Made by a program: the position numbers and the translations under genes. The notes beneath the pieces are model-generated. The model worked only from the letters and a program-made list of their open reading frames with translations, ran no database searches and was not told where the DNA came from. This document shows positions 45,465 to 53,827 of a DNA stretch of 64,000 nucleotides, piece by piece. Every line of letters begins with the position of its first letter. The first letter of the stretch is position 1. The DNA comes from Nocardia nova SH22a (lineage in GTDB: Bacteria; Actinomycetota; Actinomycetes; Mycobacteriales; Mycobacteriaceae). Location of the stretch: positions 620,001-684,000 of the forward strand of contig NZ_CP006850.1 of NCBI RefSeq assembly GCF_000523235.1. The letters are read 5' to 3'.

Positions 45465-46049
45465 ATGACTGTTGAGCCGCTGCCCGACTGGGTGATACCT
45501 CCTACGGAGGGATTTACCGTCGAGGATTTTCTGCGGATGCGTGGCCTGCCCCGGCATACCGAACTGATCGACGGGAGTTTGATCTTCGTGAGTCCGCAGC
45601 GGAAGTGGCACCGCCAAGTCATCGACTTGTTCCGTCAGGAACTCGATCGGCAGGCGCCCAGCCACCTGCGTGCAGACCGGGAGATGTCTGTCAGGCTTGG
45701 CGAACGGCAGATGCCGGAGCCGGACGTTCTGGTTGTCACGGCCGAAGCGCTGCACCGGTCGAACCCCGAGTCGTACTATTTTCCCGATGATCTGCTGCTG
45801 GCGATCGAGGTTGTGTCGCCCGATTCGGAAGAACGTGACCGGGAAACCAAGCCAGCCAAGTATGCGAAGGCTCGAATTCCCAACTATTGGCGGGTTGAAC
45901 GCCGTGACGACGAGCCGGTGGTCTACGTCTACGAACTGGACCCCGCTACGAATTGCTATGTCCCAGTGGGAATTTTCCACGACCGCTTGAAAGTATCGGT
46001 GCCCTTTCCGGTCGACATCGATCTGTCGGTGATCGATCGGCGGGGCTGA
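45465..46049 (+). CDS. Uma2 family (DUF820) putative PD-(D/E)XK nuclease
   Basis: A 194-residue member of the Uma2/DUF820 family, with a restriction-endonuclease-like core. PEPDVLVV and LLAIEVVSPDSEERDRETKP supply the conserved Asp and Glu, and KYAKARIPNYWRVE the downstream Lys region. FTVEDFLRMRGLPRHTELID is the N-terminal family block. These genes are abundant in cyanobacteria and actinomycetes and poorly understood. It is absent from this place in the mycobacterial order and may be an acquired singleton. It starts leaderless behind TAGGCT. Confidence 0.88.
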   Translation: MTVEPLPDWVIPPTEGFTVEDFLRMRGLPRHTELIDGSLIFVSPQRKWHRQVIDLFRQELDRQAPSHLRADREMSVRLGERQMPEPDVLVVTAEALHRSNPESYYFPDDLLLAIEVVSPDSEERDRETKPAKYAKARIPNYWRVERRDDEPVVYVYELDPATNCYVPVGIFHDRLKVSVPFPVDIDLSVIDRRG

Positions 46050-46061
46050 TCTGGCGTCGAC

Positions 46062-46805
46062 TCAGCCGATGTAGCGCTGGAGGCGGGCCGACAGGCGGGG
46101 CTTCAATGCTCCGTCGGCTTCCACTCGCTCCTCGACGTAGCCGAGGTCGCCGCCTTCGACGATGCCGTAGAGGCGTTTGGCGCCGCCGACCACCGCGCCG
46201 GACTGGCTGCGGATCACGACGTCGGTCGCCAGTTCCCAGGAGGACTGGGTGAGGGCCTGGCCGTAGAAGAGTTCGACCACGCCGGAGCTGTGGGTCAGGA
46301 GCAGTTCGATGACCTCGTCGTCACCGTCGACGCCCACTCGCCAGAATCCGCTCTCGCGCAGATCGGGGCCGGTGTAGGCGCCCTCCTCGTCGATGACCCA
46401 GGAGCGGGACTCCCAGGTGAGGTAGTCGCCACCGTCGTGCGCGACGATGATCTGCTGACCGAAGTGGTAATCGCCGCCGCGCTCGGGATCGTTGCCCTCG
46501 CCTTCGCCGCGCCACACGCCGACCAGCGGCAGCAGGGCGAGCATCGAGGCGCTCAGATCGGGACCGAGCCGCAGATTCGCGGTGTCCTCGGGCAGCGGAA
46601 GGTCCGGCAGCTGCGGAATATTGCGGCCACCGGTGGACTTGGCGCGCTCGGCAGCCTCGGCTACCGCTTCGTCGCCACTACGGCGAGGCGCATCATCGGT
46701 GCCGCGGCGAGCCGCATCAGCACCGTCGTGACCCTCGGGCGACTCCGGTGTGGAGTGACCGTTGGTCGTTGGTTTTTCGACGTTCTCGCTCGCCGAATCG
46801 CTCAC
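46062..46805 (-). CDS. Nitrobindin-like FABP-fold protein (Rv0813c type)
   Basis: A 247-residue protein with a roughly 75-residue disordered, acidic N-terminus followed by a beta-barrel. [10 protein letters not shown] is the nitrobindin signature (GxWxGxG). The end reads [13 protein letters not shown]; heme-binding nitrobindins have a His where this has Arg, and Rv0813c is likewise described as lacking the heme His. Heme or NO binding is therefore doubtful and a lipid or other ligand is possible. GTG at 46805 overlaps the stop of the upstream 31-codon gene by GTGA, so translation is coupled. Confidence 0.88.
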   Translation of the reverse strand: MSDSASENVEKPTTNGHSTPESPEGHDGADAARRGTDDAPRRSGDEAVAEAAERAKSTGGRNIPQLPDLPLPEDTANLRLGPDLSASMLALLPLVGVWRGEGEGNDPERGGDYHFGQQIIVAHDGGDYLTWESRSWVIDEEGAYTGPDLRESGFWRVGVDGDDEVIELLLTHSSGVVELFYGQALTQSSWELATDVVIRSQSGAVVGGAKRLYGIVEGGDLGYVEERVEADGALKPRLSARLQRYIG

Positions 46806-46897
46806 GACTCGGTGAACAGCCGGTAGAGGACGTAGAGCCCGAACCAGGCGATCAGCACCGAGCAGAGAACCAGCAGAATCTCGAAGGTTAAGACCAC
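46802..46897 (-). CDS. 31-residue single-helix membrane peptide coupled to nitrobindin-like gene
   Basis: A short gene read directly from the minus strand. GTG at 46897 opens a 31-codon frame whose product is almost one membrane helix ([20 protein letters not shown]) with a short TES tail. TAAACT at 46905-46910 lies 7 nt upstream, a textbook leaderless start. The TGA overlaps the nitrobindin GTG. The peptide could anchor or regulate its partner. It is below most annotation cut-offs. Confidence 0.75.
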   Translation of the reverse strand: MVLTFEILLVLCSVLIAWFGLYVLYRLFTES

Positions 46898-46904
46898 ATA
46901 TCGG

Positions 46905-46910
46905 AGTTTA
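46905..46910 (-). promoter_or_regulatory. -10 hexamer of the membrane-peptide/nitrobindin operon
   Basis: Minus-strand TAAACT is separated by 7 nt from the GTG at 46897. The same hexamer and spacing occur at the Cys-rich leader (48939-48944). Confidence 0.6.
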
Positions 46911-46933
46911 ACGACCTGCCCGCCGGATACGAA

Positions 46934-46966
46934 AACGGCCCCGGGAAAACAATTCCCGGGGCCGTT
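46934..46966 (-). terminator. Intrinsic terminator after sseC
   Basis: A perfect 14-bp stem (AACGGCCCCGGGAA at 46934-46947 with its complement at 46953-46966) has a 5-nt loop and, on the minus strand, leads into TTTTC. It lies about 50 nt beyond the sseC stop codon. Confidence 0.8.
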
Positions 46967-47017
46967 CGCGTGCACTGAGCGCAGTGTTTCAGCGCCCTCG
47001 CCGGTGATGCGGTGGCG

Positions 47018-47323
47018 TCACTTCGCGACGGTCACGTCGACGTTGTGAACGCCCGCACCCTCGGGGCTGACCTGGGCCGAGCCGTTGCCCGTGGAGGACA
47101 GGGCGCGGAGGGTCCAGGTGCCGGGCGCGGCGAAGAAGCGGAAATCACCGGTGCCGGAGGCCACGACCTCGGCGGTGAACTCGTCGCTCGAGTCCAGCAG
47201 GCGGACGAAGGCGCCGCCTACCGGGTTACCGTCCGCATCGAGAACGCGTCCGGTGATGACGGTCTCCTTCTCGGTGTCGACGTTGGCCGGAAGGGCCTGA
47301 CCCTGGGTAGGTGCTGCACACAT
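47018..47323 (-). CDS. sseC: DUF1416 protein SseC
   Basis: A 101-residue protein of the SseC/DUF1416 family, always paired with a thiosulfate sulfurtransferase in actinobacteria. TVITGRVLDADGNPVGGAF and APGTWTLRALS show a transthyretin- or CarboxypepD_reg-like beta-sandwich. The family's function in sulfur metabolism is unproven. It begins 6 bp after sseA, as the last gene of the operon, and is followed by an intrinsic terminator. Confidence 0.92.
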   Translation of the reverse strand: MCAAPTQGQALPANVDTEKETVITGRVLDADGNPVGGAFVRLLDSSDEFTAEVVASGTGDFRFFAAPGTWTLRALSSTGNGSAQVSPEGAGVHNVDVTVAK

Positions 47324-47329
47324 ATCTAT

Positions 47330-48163
47330 TTACGCTCCCAACTCGATCGGTGCACCGACGAGGGAGCCGTATTCGGTCCAGCTCCCGTCGTAGTTCTTGA
47401 CGTTCTTGTGGCCCAGCAGCTCCTGCAGCACGAACCAGGTGTGCGACGAGCGCTCACCGATGCGGCAGTAGGCGATGGTCTCCTTCTCGCCGTCGAGGCC
47501 CGCATCGGCGTAGATGGCGGTCAGTTCCTCGTTGGACTTGAAGGTGCCGTCCTCGTTCGCGGCCTTGCTCCACGGCACGTTGATGGCGCCGGGGATGTGG
47601 CCGGGACGCTGGCTCTGCTCCTGCGGCAGGTGCGCGGGAGCCAGGATCTTGCCGGAGAACTCGTCGGGCGAACGCACGTCGACGAGGTTCTTGACGCCGA
47701 TGGCCTGGATGGCGTCGTCGCGGAAGGCGCGGATCGCCAGATCCTGCTCACCGGCCTTGTAGCTGGTGCCCGGACGGGTCACCGCGTCGGTCGACAGCGG
47801 GCGGGCGTCGAGCTCCCACTTCTTGCGGCCTCCGTCGAGCAGCTTCACGTCCTGGTGGCCGTACAGCTTGAAGTACCAGTAGGCGTAGGCGGCGAACCAG
47901 TTGTTGTTGCCACCGTAGAGAACGACGGTGTCGTCGTTGCCGATACCGCGGGCCGACAGCAGATCCGAGAACTGCTCCCGGTTGACGAAGTCACGCCGAA
48001 CCGGATCCTGCAGGTCCTTCTTCCAGTCGAGCTTGACGGCACCCTCGATATGACCGGTGTCATAGGCCGAGGTGTCCTCGTCGACCTCGACGATCACGAC
48101 GCCGGGGGTGTTGAGGTTCTCTTCGACCCAGTCTGCGGAGACCAGGACATCGGAGCGAGCCAT
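47330..48163 (-). CDS. sseA: Thiosulfate sulfurtransferase (two rhodanese domains)
   Basis: A 277-residue tandem-rhodanese enzyme (CysA2/SseA type) that moves sulfane sulfur from thiosulfate to a thiophilic acceptor. The N-terminal domain, with GNDDTVVLYGGNNNWFAAYA, lacks Cys in the loop. The C-terminal domain has the active loop AYCRIGERSSHTWF. The operon DUF4395-sseA-sseC sits behind a cysteine-rich leader peptide, pointing to cysteine-responsive control. GGAACAAC precedes the ATG. Confidence 0.93.
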   Translation of the reverse strand: MARSDVLVSADWVEENLNTPGVVIVEVDEDTSAYDTGHIEGAVKLDWKKDLQDPVRRDFVNREQFSDLLSARGIGNDDTVVLYGGNNNWFAAYAYWYFKLYGHQDVKLLDGGRKKWELDARPLSTDAVTRPGTSYKAGEQDLAIRAFRDDAIQAIGVKNLVDVRSPDEFSGKILAPAHLPQEQSQRPGHIPGAINVPWSKAANEDGTFKSNEELTAIYADAGLDGEKETIAYCRIGERSSHTWFVLQELLGHKNVKNYDGSWTEYGSLVGAPIELGA

Positions 48164-48226
48164 GTTGTTCCTTTCGATGTGACTTGCCGGGGTATGTGGA
48201 GATATCGGACAGGGACAGTGGTGGGG

Positions 48227-48709
48227 TCAGCTGGTGACCCGGGTCGATTCGGCGGGCGAGCGATGGATCAGCCGCTGCGCGAACGGGTACATCAGGCAGC
48301 CGAGGCAGATACCGAACGCCGCGTTCAGGAATGCCGCGAACAGGGCGAACGCGGTGAAGATCGCGCCGACGACGCCGACTCCGGCGGCGAATCCGATGAA
48401 GCCGACGACCGCGAACACGAATCCGACCAGCTGCGCGAACCGCAGCGGCGGCACCGGCTCGGTCTCGGTGGCCGGGCCGACCCGCGGCGCGACGAAGGTC
48501 GCGTACAACCAGCCGTACGGGCTGCGCCGCGGGCCGTACAGCGCGCCGACGGCGAAGACGATCGCCTGCAACCCGATCAGCACCGCCGCGGCGGGGACCG
48601 AGAACACGGAGACGATCAGGACCAGCACGAGAACACCGGTGGTGATCCACGCCGCGAACCGCGGTCCGCGGACATCCACCTGACCGGTGGGGTTGGGGTT
48701 CTGAGACAC
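48227..48709 (-). CDS. DUF4395 membrane protein
   Basis: A 160-residue membrane protein with four predicted helices. GPRFAAWITTGVLVLVLIVS opens the DUF4395 domain, and the loop FGICLGCLMYPFAQRLI contains a CxxC pair likely to be redox active or to bind sulfur. It is the first structural gene after the Cys-rich leader, upstream of sseA and sseC, and may handle a sulfur compound at the membrane. AGGAGC precedes the ATG. Confidence 0.88.
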   Translation of the reverse strand: MSQNPNPTGQVDVRGPRFAAWITTGVLVLVLIVSVFSVPAAAVLIGLQAIVFAVGALYGPRRSPYGWLYATFVAPRVGPATETEPVPPLRFAQLVGFVFAVVGFIGFAAGVGVVGAIFTAFALFAAFLNAAFGICLGCLMYPFAQRLIHRSPAESTRVTS

Positions 48710-48809
48710 GGGATGCTCCTGCGCTGAAAGAGGCTTATCTGGGTACGGGGTTATCCATCAGATAGGACTGATCACCGGGGGATCTACGAGATCACGCACT
48801 CGGTGAAAA

Positions 48810-48844
48810 CCGGTCGGGCGCAAAGGATACGAAAGGCCGACCGG
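48810..48844 (-). terminator. Attenuator-like hairpin after the Cys leader
   Basis: On the minus strand CCGGTCGG (48844-48837) begins directly after the leader stop codon and pairs with CCGACCGG (48817-48810), followed by TTTTC. This is an intrinsic terminator abutting a leader ORF, as in translation-coupled attenuation. Confidence 0.65.
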
Positions 48845-48931
48845 CTACATGCACAGGCAGCAACAACCGCCGAGGCGGCACAGATCGACTGTGCGGCGTC
48901 GGGTGAGCATCAGCTCTCGGCGGGTTGACAC
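48845..48931 (-). CDS. Cysteine-rich leader peptide (28 aa)
   Basis: A leaderless 28-codon ORF starts at GTG 48931, 7 nt after TAAACT. Its C-terminus, CRLGGCCCLCM, has five Cys in eleven residues, three of them consecutive (TGT TGC TGC). Leaderless polycysteine ORFs acting as cysteine-responsive attenuators in front of sulfur genes are described for mycobacteria (established knowledge). Position 136 nt before DUF4395-sseA-sseC and the hairpin abutting its stop codon support the same role here. Confidence 0.8.
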   Translation of the reverse strand: MSTRRELMLTRRRTVDLCRLGGCCCLCM

Positions 48932-48938
48932 GCGGACG

Positions 48939-48944
48939 AGTTTA
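48939..48944 (-). promoter_or_regulatory. -10 hexamer of the Cys-leader operon
   Basis: Minus-strand TAAACT is followed by 7 nt and the leader GTG. Confidence 0.65.
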
Positions 48945-49035
48945 CCCGGTTTCGGGAGGGAATTGGACCCGGGGTCGGAAATCCGGCTGACAAGCGGGGG
49001 CGACGGCGGTACCGAAAGTGCTCGTGAGCAGGAGC

Positions 49036-49482
49036 TCAGGCGGCTTCGGGAACCGTGAGCGGGGCGAGCGCACTGCGCAGATCGGTGGCCTTGGGGACGC
49101 CGGAGATCCGGAACCGTTCGCGTCCGCGCGCATCGAACACGAAGGTGGTGGGCAGGGACAGCACATTGAGTTCGCGGGCCAGCTCGGCCTCGGCATCGAT
49201 GTCGACCTCGATATCGCGCGGCGGCTGGTCGGTATCGGCCAGGTCGGCGACCACACCGGCCACCACCCGTCGCACCGCCGCACACGGACCGCACCAGTCG
49301 GCCGAGAAGTGCAGCACGGCCGGAACCGCCTCGTCGACGCCGACGGCGCTGAGCAGTGCGGTGCGGGAGCCCGCGATATCGGTGGTCTTCGCGGTGCGGA
49401 CCCGACCCTCACGCAATTTCAGGGCGATTCCCACGGCCACACCGGCCAGCAGGACGACTGCGAGGATCGTGAGTTGAATCAT
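49036..49482 (-). CDS. Membrane-tethered thioredoxin-family protein
   Basis: A 148-residue thioredoxin-fold protein (mycobacterial ThiX, Rv0816c). An N-terminal helix (QLTILAVVLLAGVAVGIALK) anchors or exports it. FSADWCGPCAAVRRVV carries the WCGPC redox site, and LSLPTTFVFDARG the cis-Pro loop. Its ATG overlaps the lmeA stop by ATGA. Being upstream of the Cys leader, it is not controlled by that attenuator, although related in function. Confidence 0.93.
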   Translation of the reverse strand: MIQLTILAVVLLAGVAVGIALKLREGRVRTAKTTDIAGSRTALLSAVGVDEAVPAVLHFSADWCGPCAAVRRVVAGVVADLADTDQPPRDIEVDIDAEAELARELNVLSLPTTFVFDARGRERFRISGVPKATDLRSALAPLTVPEAA

Positions 49483-50291
49483 GGTCGGGCAAACCTGTCC
49501 ATATCAATGCGGATATTCTCCCCTTCCCCTTCCACCACGATATTCCCGCCGATGGCCTGCACCTTCGTCGGGGGCACACCGAAGGGCAGGTCCTTGGTGT
49601 CGATGGTGCGGGTGAAGCGGGCCAGTACGGCGGTCTTGTCGAGGTCGGGTCCCAGCTCGGCGACCGTGGTCGTGGGGGCGGTGGTGTCGACGCCGCCGTG
49701 GTAGAGGTCGGTGGCGACGAGTTTGATCTGATCGCCGTCGAGGAACAGATCTGCCTTCACGCTGACCCGGCCGGTACTGCGGGTTTCCGGGCCCAGCTGG
49801 ATGGTTCCGGTGAGAACCAGCGCGCCCTGGGTGGTCATTCCCGAGCCGCCGGATCCGCCGCTGCCGTCGGATTTGTCGGCGGGGCGGGTCACCACCTCGA
49901 GGTCCGGGATGTTGAACAGCTTGCCCAGCTCGATGGGCTCGATCCGCATCCGCCCGGCGACGTGGTCGACCATCACCGAGCGCATGTTGTTGTCCACCAG
50001 GTCGTGCGTCGACAGATGGACGCCGTTGAGAGTGCTCTCGACCAGGATCTCGCCGGGAATGTCCGGGCGGTTGGCGCGGGCGCGGACCTCGATGTTGCGA
50101 TAGGTGCCACGGGCGGTCTGTGCGAGGAACGGGAAACCGTGGATCGTGACCTCGGGGTCGGCGCTGAGTTCGCCACCCGCGCGCAGCGACCGCGACACCC
50201 GGTACTCCGAGTAGGCCGCCGCGGTGAAATCGACGACCACGGCGATCGCGACCACCAGCAGCAGTCCGACGATCAGTTTTCTCATCCACAT
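49479..50291 (-). CDS. lmeA: LmeA-like DUF2993 phospholipid-binding protein
   Basis: A 270-residue envelope protein with an N-terminal membrane/signal segment (KLIVGLLLVVAIAVVVDFTA) and a DUF2993 domain. SADPEVTIHGFPFLAQTARG is its conserved opening, and FGVPPTKVQAIGGNIVVEGE lies near the end. In mycobacteria LmeA (Rv0817c) is a periplasmic protein supporting lipomannan mannan elongation. A Gly/Ser-rich stretch (SGGSGGSG) near residue 147 is a local linker. It is divergent from glnR across 318 bp. Confidence 0.9.
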   Translation of the reverse strand: MWMRKLIVGLLLVVAIAVVVDFTAAAYSEYRVSRSLRAGGELSADPEVTIHGFPFLAQTARGTYRNIEVRARANRPDIPGEILVESTLNGVHLSTHDLVDNNMRSVMVDHVAGRMRIEPIELGKLFNIPDLEVVTRPADKSDGSGGSGGSGMTTQGALVLTGTIQLGPETRSTGRVSVKADLFLDGDQIKLVATDLYHGGVDTTAPTTTVAELGPDLDKTAVLARFTRTIDTKDLPFGVPPTKVQAIGGNIVVEGEGENIRIDMDRFARP

Positions 50292-50609
50292 GCTCCGAGT
50301 TCAGGCCGTCCGGGCGCGCGTGATCCTGCTCGCGCGCGGAGGTATGCGAGGTGCGGGCGGTCTCGTGAGAAGGCTACCCGGGTAGGCACGATATCTGCCG
50401 GTGGTGTGCCGGGCGCGTGGGCGTCGGCGCCGGGGTGGTCATCGTGGCTGGTCCAGGGAAGAGGGCGGCGCGAGATCCCACACGTTCGAGAAACGTGATC
50501 GTTACACGGTACGCGCTAATGTAGGCACCGAATTACCTGTGCCGACGCGCATGGATTCGCGATTGACGTCGAGGTTGCCCGCGGACATGCCAGAGTGGGA
50601 GGAGAGCCG
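50292..50609. other. Divergent lmeA-glnR intergenic region
   Basis: This 318-bp gap should hold both promoters. TAATGT near 50517 is a possible -10 for glnR. GTTAC and GGTAC pentamers near 50502-50512 recall half-sites of GlnR boxes but are too degenerate to call. No gene is seen. Confidence 0.35.
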
Positions 50610-51389
50610 GTGGAGTTACTCCTGCTGACCTCCGATCCGAATCCGGAAGCGGTTCTGCCGTCGCTGGCGCTGCTACCGCACAATGTGCGTCCCGCACCCA
50701 CCGAGGTGGCCTCACTGCTCGAGGCCGGTACCGCGGATGTGGCGCTCGTCGATGCCCGTACCGATCTCGCCGCCGCCCGCGGGCTGTGCCGGTTGCTGGG
50801 AAGTACCGGATCGTCGGTGCCCGTGGTCGCGGTGCTCACCGAGGGCGGTCTGGTCGCGGTCAATGCCGACTGGGGTCTCGACGACATCCTGCTGCCCGGC
50901 ACCGGTCCCGCCGAACTCGATGCCCGGCTGCGGTTGCTGGTGGCGCGTAACGGCGGTGCGGCGAGCCCGGAGAACACCGGCAAGATCACCCTCGGTGAAC
51001 TGGTCATCGACGAGGGCACCTACACCGCGCGCCTGCGCGGGCGCCCGCTCGATCTGACCTACAAGGAATTCGAGCTGCTGAAGTACCTCGCGCAGCACGC
51101 GGGCCGGGTGTTCACCCGCGCGCAACTGCTGCAGGAGGTGTGGGGGTACGACTTCTTCGGCGGCACTCGCACCGTCGACGTGCACGTGCGGCGGTTGCGC
51201 GCCAAACTCGGCAGTGAATACGAATCGCTGATCGGCACCGTGCGTAATGTCGGATACAAGGCGGTCCGCCCGGCTCGGTCCTCCGGTGCCAAGAACGGTG
51301 AATCCGCCGCCCCGGCCCAGGAGGGCGAGGAGGGCGACGACGGCGCCGAGGATTCGCAGCTGACACAGGTCAACGGCATCTCGCCGTAG
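50610..51389 (+). CDS. glnR: GlnR nitrogen-response regulator
   Basis: A 259-residue OmpR-type orphan response regulator, global activator of nitrogen assimilation in actinomycetes (Rv0818). [20 protein letters not shown] begins an atypical receiver domain. [20 protein letters not shown] and [20 protein letters not shown] form the winged helix, and [11 protein letters not shown] is the wing. An acidic tail of about 35 residues follows. No partner kinase is adjacent, as expected. GTG 50610 has GGAGGAG 5 nt upstream. mshD follows by 41 bp. Confidence 0.93.
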   Translation: MELLLLTSDPNPEAVLPSLALLPHNVRPAPTEVASLLEAGTADVALVDARTDLAAARGLCRLLGSTGSSVPVVAVLTEGGLVAVNADWGLDDILLPGTGPAELDARLRLLVARNGGAASPENTGKITLGELVIDEGTYTARLRGRPLDLTYKEFELLKYLAQHAGRVFTRAQLLQEVWGYDFFGGTRTVDVHVRRLRAKLGSEYESLIGTVRNVGYKAVRPARSSGAKNGESAAPAQEGEEGDDGAEDSQLTQVNGISP

Positions 51390-51430
51390 ATCGTGTCCGC
51401 GACAGGTGACGATCGGGGAGCAGAACAGGG

Positions 51431-52372
51431 ATGGGTGTGAGCGTAGAGGTGCCGGGCTGGGTCGCCGAGCTGTCCGCCGACGTCGCGGCCGAGGTGGTGG
51501 CGCTGGTCGAACGGGCCGGTGGCGCCGACGGCGTGGCGCCGATCTCCGAACAGGCCGTGCTGTCGGTGTGCGGGACCGCGAAATCCGGTGACGGCGACCA
51601 GGATTCGCCGGTGCGGCACCTGGTGATCGAGCGCGACGGCGAACTGGCCGCCTACGCCAATCTCGTTCCGGCGCACGGTGATCACCCCGCGATGGCGGAG
51701 GCCGTCGTGGATCCCCGGGCGCGCGGGCGGGGGATCGGCGCCGCCCTGGTCGCGGCCGCACTCGAGGCGGGTGGTCCGGGCGCGCGGATCTGGGCGCACG
51801 GCAACCTCGCTCCGGCCCGTGCGGTGGCGGGGCGGCTGGGTCTGGTCGTGGCCCGGGAACTGTGGCAGATGCGCCTCTCGGCAACCGTCGAGCTACCGGA
51901 GTTGACGATTCCGGGCGGGCTCGTGCTGCGGACCTACGCCGGTCCCGCCGACGATGCCGAGATCCTGCGGGTCAACAATGCCGCGTTCGACTGGCATCCC
52001 GAGCAGGGCGGCTGGACCGAGGCCGATATCGCGGTGCGCCGGGAGTCGTCCTGGTTCGATCCCGAGGGCCTGTTCATCGCCGTCGATCCCGCCGAACCGG
52101 ACCACATTCTGGGATTCCACTGGACCAAGGTCCATCCCGCCGACGACACCTCCGAGGCGGTCGGCGAGGTCTACGTCGTGGCCGTCGATCCGGCCGCGCA
52201 GGGCCGTGGGCTCGGTCGGCTGCTCACCCTCGCGGGCCTGCACCACCTGCGCGATCGCGGTCTTGACACGGTCATCCTCTACACCGAGGCCGACAACACC
52301 GCCGCCGTGCACACCTACACCCGGCTGGGTTTCGAGACCGCGCACATCGACGCCGCCTATTCGGCGCGCTGA
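51431..52372 (+). CDS. mshD: Mycothiol synthase
   Basis: A 313-residue protein with two GNAT acetyltransferase domains that acetylates Cys-GlcN-Ins to finish mycothiol, the low-molecular-weight thiol of actinomycetes. DPRARGRGIGAALVAAALE in the N-terminal domain and AAQGRGLGRLLTLAGLHHLR in the catalytic C-terminal domain are acetyl-CoA loops. NNAAFDWHPEQGGWTEADI and YTEADNTAAVHTYTRLGFE are MshD-specific blocks. It follows glnR, as in M. tuberculosis. Confidence 0.95.
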   Translation: MGVSVEVPGWVAELSADVAAEVVALVERAGGADGVAPISEQAVLSVCGTAKSGDGDQDSPVRHLVIERDGELAAYANLVPAHGDHPAMAEAVVDPRARGRGIGAALVAAALEAGGPGARIWAHGNLAPARAVAGRLGLVVARELWQMRLSATVELPELTIPGGLVLRTYAGPADDAEILRVNNAAFDWHPEQGGWTEADIAVRRESSWFDPEGLFIAVDPAEPDHILGFHWTKVHPADDTSEAVGEVYVVAVDPAAQGRGLGRLLTLAGLHHLRDRGLDTVILYTEADNTAAVHTYTRLGFETAHIDAAYSAR

Positions 52373-52701
52373 CCCCTCGGGCCGGTGACAGGTTCCGGCC
52401 GAGACGGATTCGACGGCGTGATATCCGTTACGCTCGCGCCGGATCGCGTCGTCCGCTCGAGCGGCGGACCGAGCGCGGGAGAGCAGTAACGGTGCGGCAA
52501 ATCTCACAGGTTTGAACCGCAATCGCGCGGGGTTGTTCACCCTGCGTTCACTTGCCTAGGTCCCGCTGTCAACCGGGCGAACCTAACTTACTTGTGGGCG
52601 GCATTCGCTGCTCGGTGCGCAAGTTCTCTGCGAACGGCCACCAAGGACCCGTCCGGTCGTTGAGGGATCGGACGTGTACGAAGCGATTCCCGGAGGAATA
52701 G
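52373..52701. other. pst promoter region
   Basis: This 329-bp gap between mshD and pstS contains the direct-repeat PHO box at 52535-52556, possible -10 elements TAGGTC and TAACTT shortly downstream, and the GGAGG Shine-Dalgarno of pstS. No additional gene is evident. Confidence 0.6.
52535..52556 (+). promoter_or_regulatory. PHO box upstream of pstS (two 11-bp direct repeats)
   Basis: GTTCACCCTGC and GTTCACTTGCC are adjacent 11-bp repeats matching the GTTCACC-type direct repeats bound by PhoP/RegX3 response regulators in actinomycetes. A weaker related copy (GTCAACCGGGC) follows near 52568. It places pstSCAB under phosphate-starvation control. Confidence 0.8.
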
Positions 52702-53814
52702 GTGAAACTCGAGCGCAGCGGCGCCCTCCTAGGTGTGCTGGCGGTGGCCGGTGCTCTGACTCTTTCCGCCTGTGGCAGCGACGACAACTCGACCGCTACC
52801 GGTAACACCACCAAGGTCGATGTCGCGTGTGGCGGCAAGAAGGCGCTGAAGGCCAGCGGATCCTCCGCGCAGAAGAACGCCATGGACCGTTTCGTCAACG
52901 CGTACGAGCAGAACTGCGACGGCGCCAAGCTGGACTACACCTCCAGCGGCTCCGGCGCCGGTGTGAACGAATTCGTCGGCGGCCAGACCGATTTCGGCGG
53001 TTCGGACTCCGCGCTGGACCCCAAGAAGGACGAGCCGAAGAAGGCCGCCGATCGCTGCGGCGCCCCGGCCTGGAACCTGCCCACGGTGTTCGGCCCGATC
53101 GCCATCACCTACAACCTCGACGGCGTCACCAACCTGACGCTCGACGGGCCCACGGCCGCCAAGATCTTCAACGGCACCATCAAGAAGTGGGACGACCCGA
53201 TCATCAAGGGCCTGAACCAGGGCGTGAACCTGCCCGGTGACGACATCCACGTGATCTTCCGCAGTGACGAGTCGGGCACCACCGACAACTTCCAGCGCTA
53301 CCTGGACTCCGCGTCGAACGGCGCCTGGGGCAAGGGTGCGGGCAAGTCCTTCGTCGGCGGCACGGGTGAGGGCGCCAAAGGCAACGAGGGCACCTCGGCC
53401 GCGATCAAGAACACCAAGGGCGCCATCACCTACAACGAGTGGTCGTTCGCCAAGTCGCAGAACCTGGCCACCGCCCAGATCATCACCGACGCCGCCGTCA
53501 AGCCGGTGCCGCTGACCGTCGACTCCGCGGGCAAGTCGATCGCCGCCGCGAAGATCACCGGTGAGGGCAACGACCTGATCATCGACACCAACTCGTTCTA
53601 CAAGCCGACCGATCCGGGTGCCTACCCGATCATGCTGGCCACCTACGAGATCGTGTGCTCGAAGTATGCCGACGCCGGGACCGGCACGGCCGTCAAAGCG
53701 TTCCTGACCTCTGCGATCAACAACGGTCAGAACGGGCTCGAGGAATCCGGCTACGTGCCGATTCCGGACGCCTTCAAGACCAAGCTGACCACAGCGATCA
53801 ACGCCATCTCCTGA
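52702..53814 (+). CDS. pstS: Phosphate-binding lipoprotein PstS
   Basis: A 370-residue substrate-binding lipoprotein of the high-affinity phosphate ABC importer. The signal peptide ends at the lipobox LSAC (Cys24). [33 protein letters not shown] and [14 protein letters not shown] are phosphate-contact segments. GTG 52702 has GGAGGAATAG just upstream. It is the first gene of pstSCAB, behind a PHO box. Confidence 0.97.
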   Translation: MKLERSGALLGVLAVAGALTLSACGSDDNSTATGNTTKVDVACGGKKALKASGSSAQKNAMDRFVNAYEQNCDGAKLDYTSSGSGAGVNEFVGGQTDFGGSDSALDPKKDEPKKAADRCGAPAWNLPTVFGPIAITYNLDGVTNLTLDGPTAAKIFNGTIKKWDDPIIKGLNQGVNLPGDDIHVIFRSDESGTTDNFQRYLDSASNGAWGKGAGKSFVGGTGEGAKGNEGTSAAIKNTKGAITYNEWSFAKSQNLATAQIITDAAVKPVPLTVDSAGKSIAAAKITGEGNDLIIDTNSFYKPTDPGAYPIMLATYEIVCSKYADAGTGTAVKAFLTSAINNGQNGLEESGYVPIPDAFKTKLTTAINAIS

Positions 53815-53827
53815 TTGCGAACCCCAC

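Noticed and set aside
47012..48727. 571-codon plus-strand open frame opposite sseC-sseA-DUF4395
   Set aside because: Shadow of three well-supported minus-strand genes; no homology features.
50495..50540. GlnR box in the glnR promoter
   Set aside because: GTTAC and GGTAC pentamers are present but the spacing and flanks do not fit the consensus well enough.
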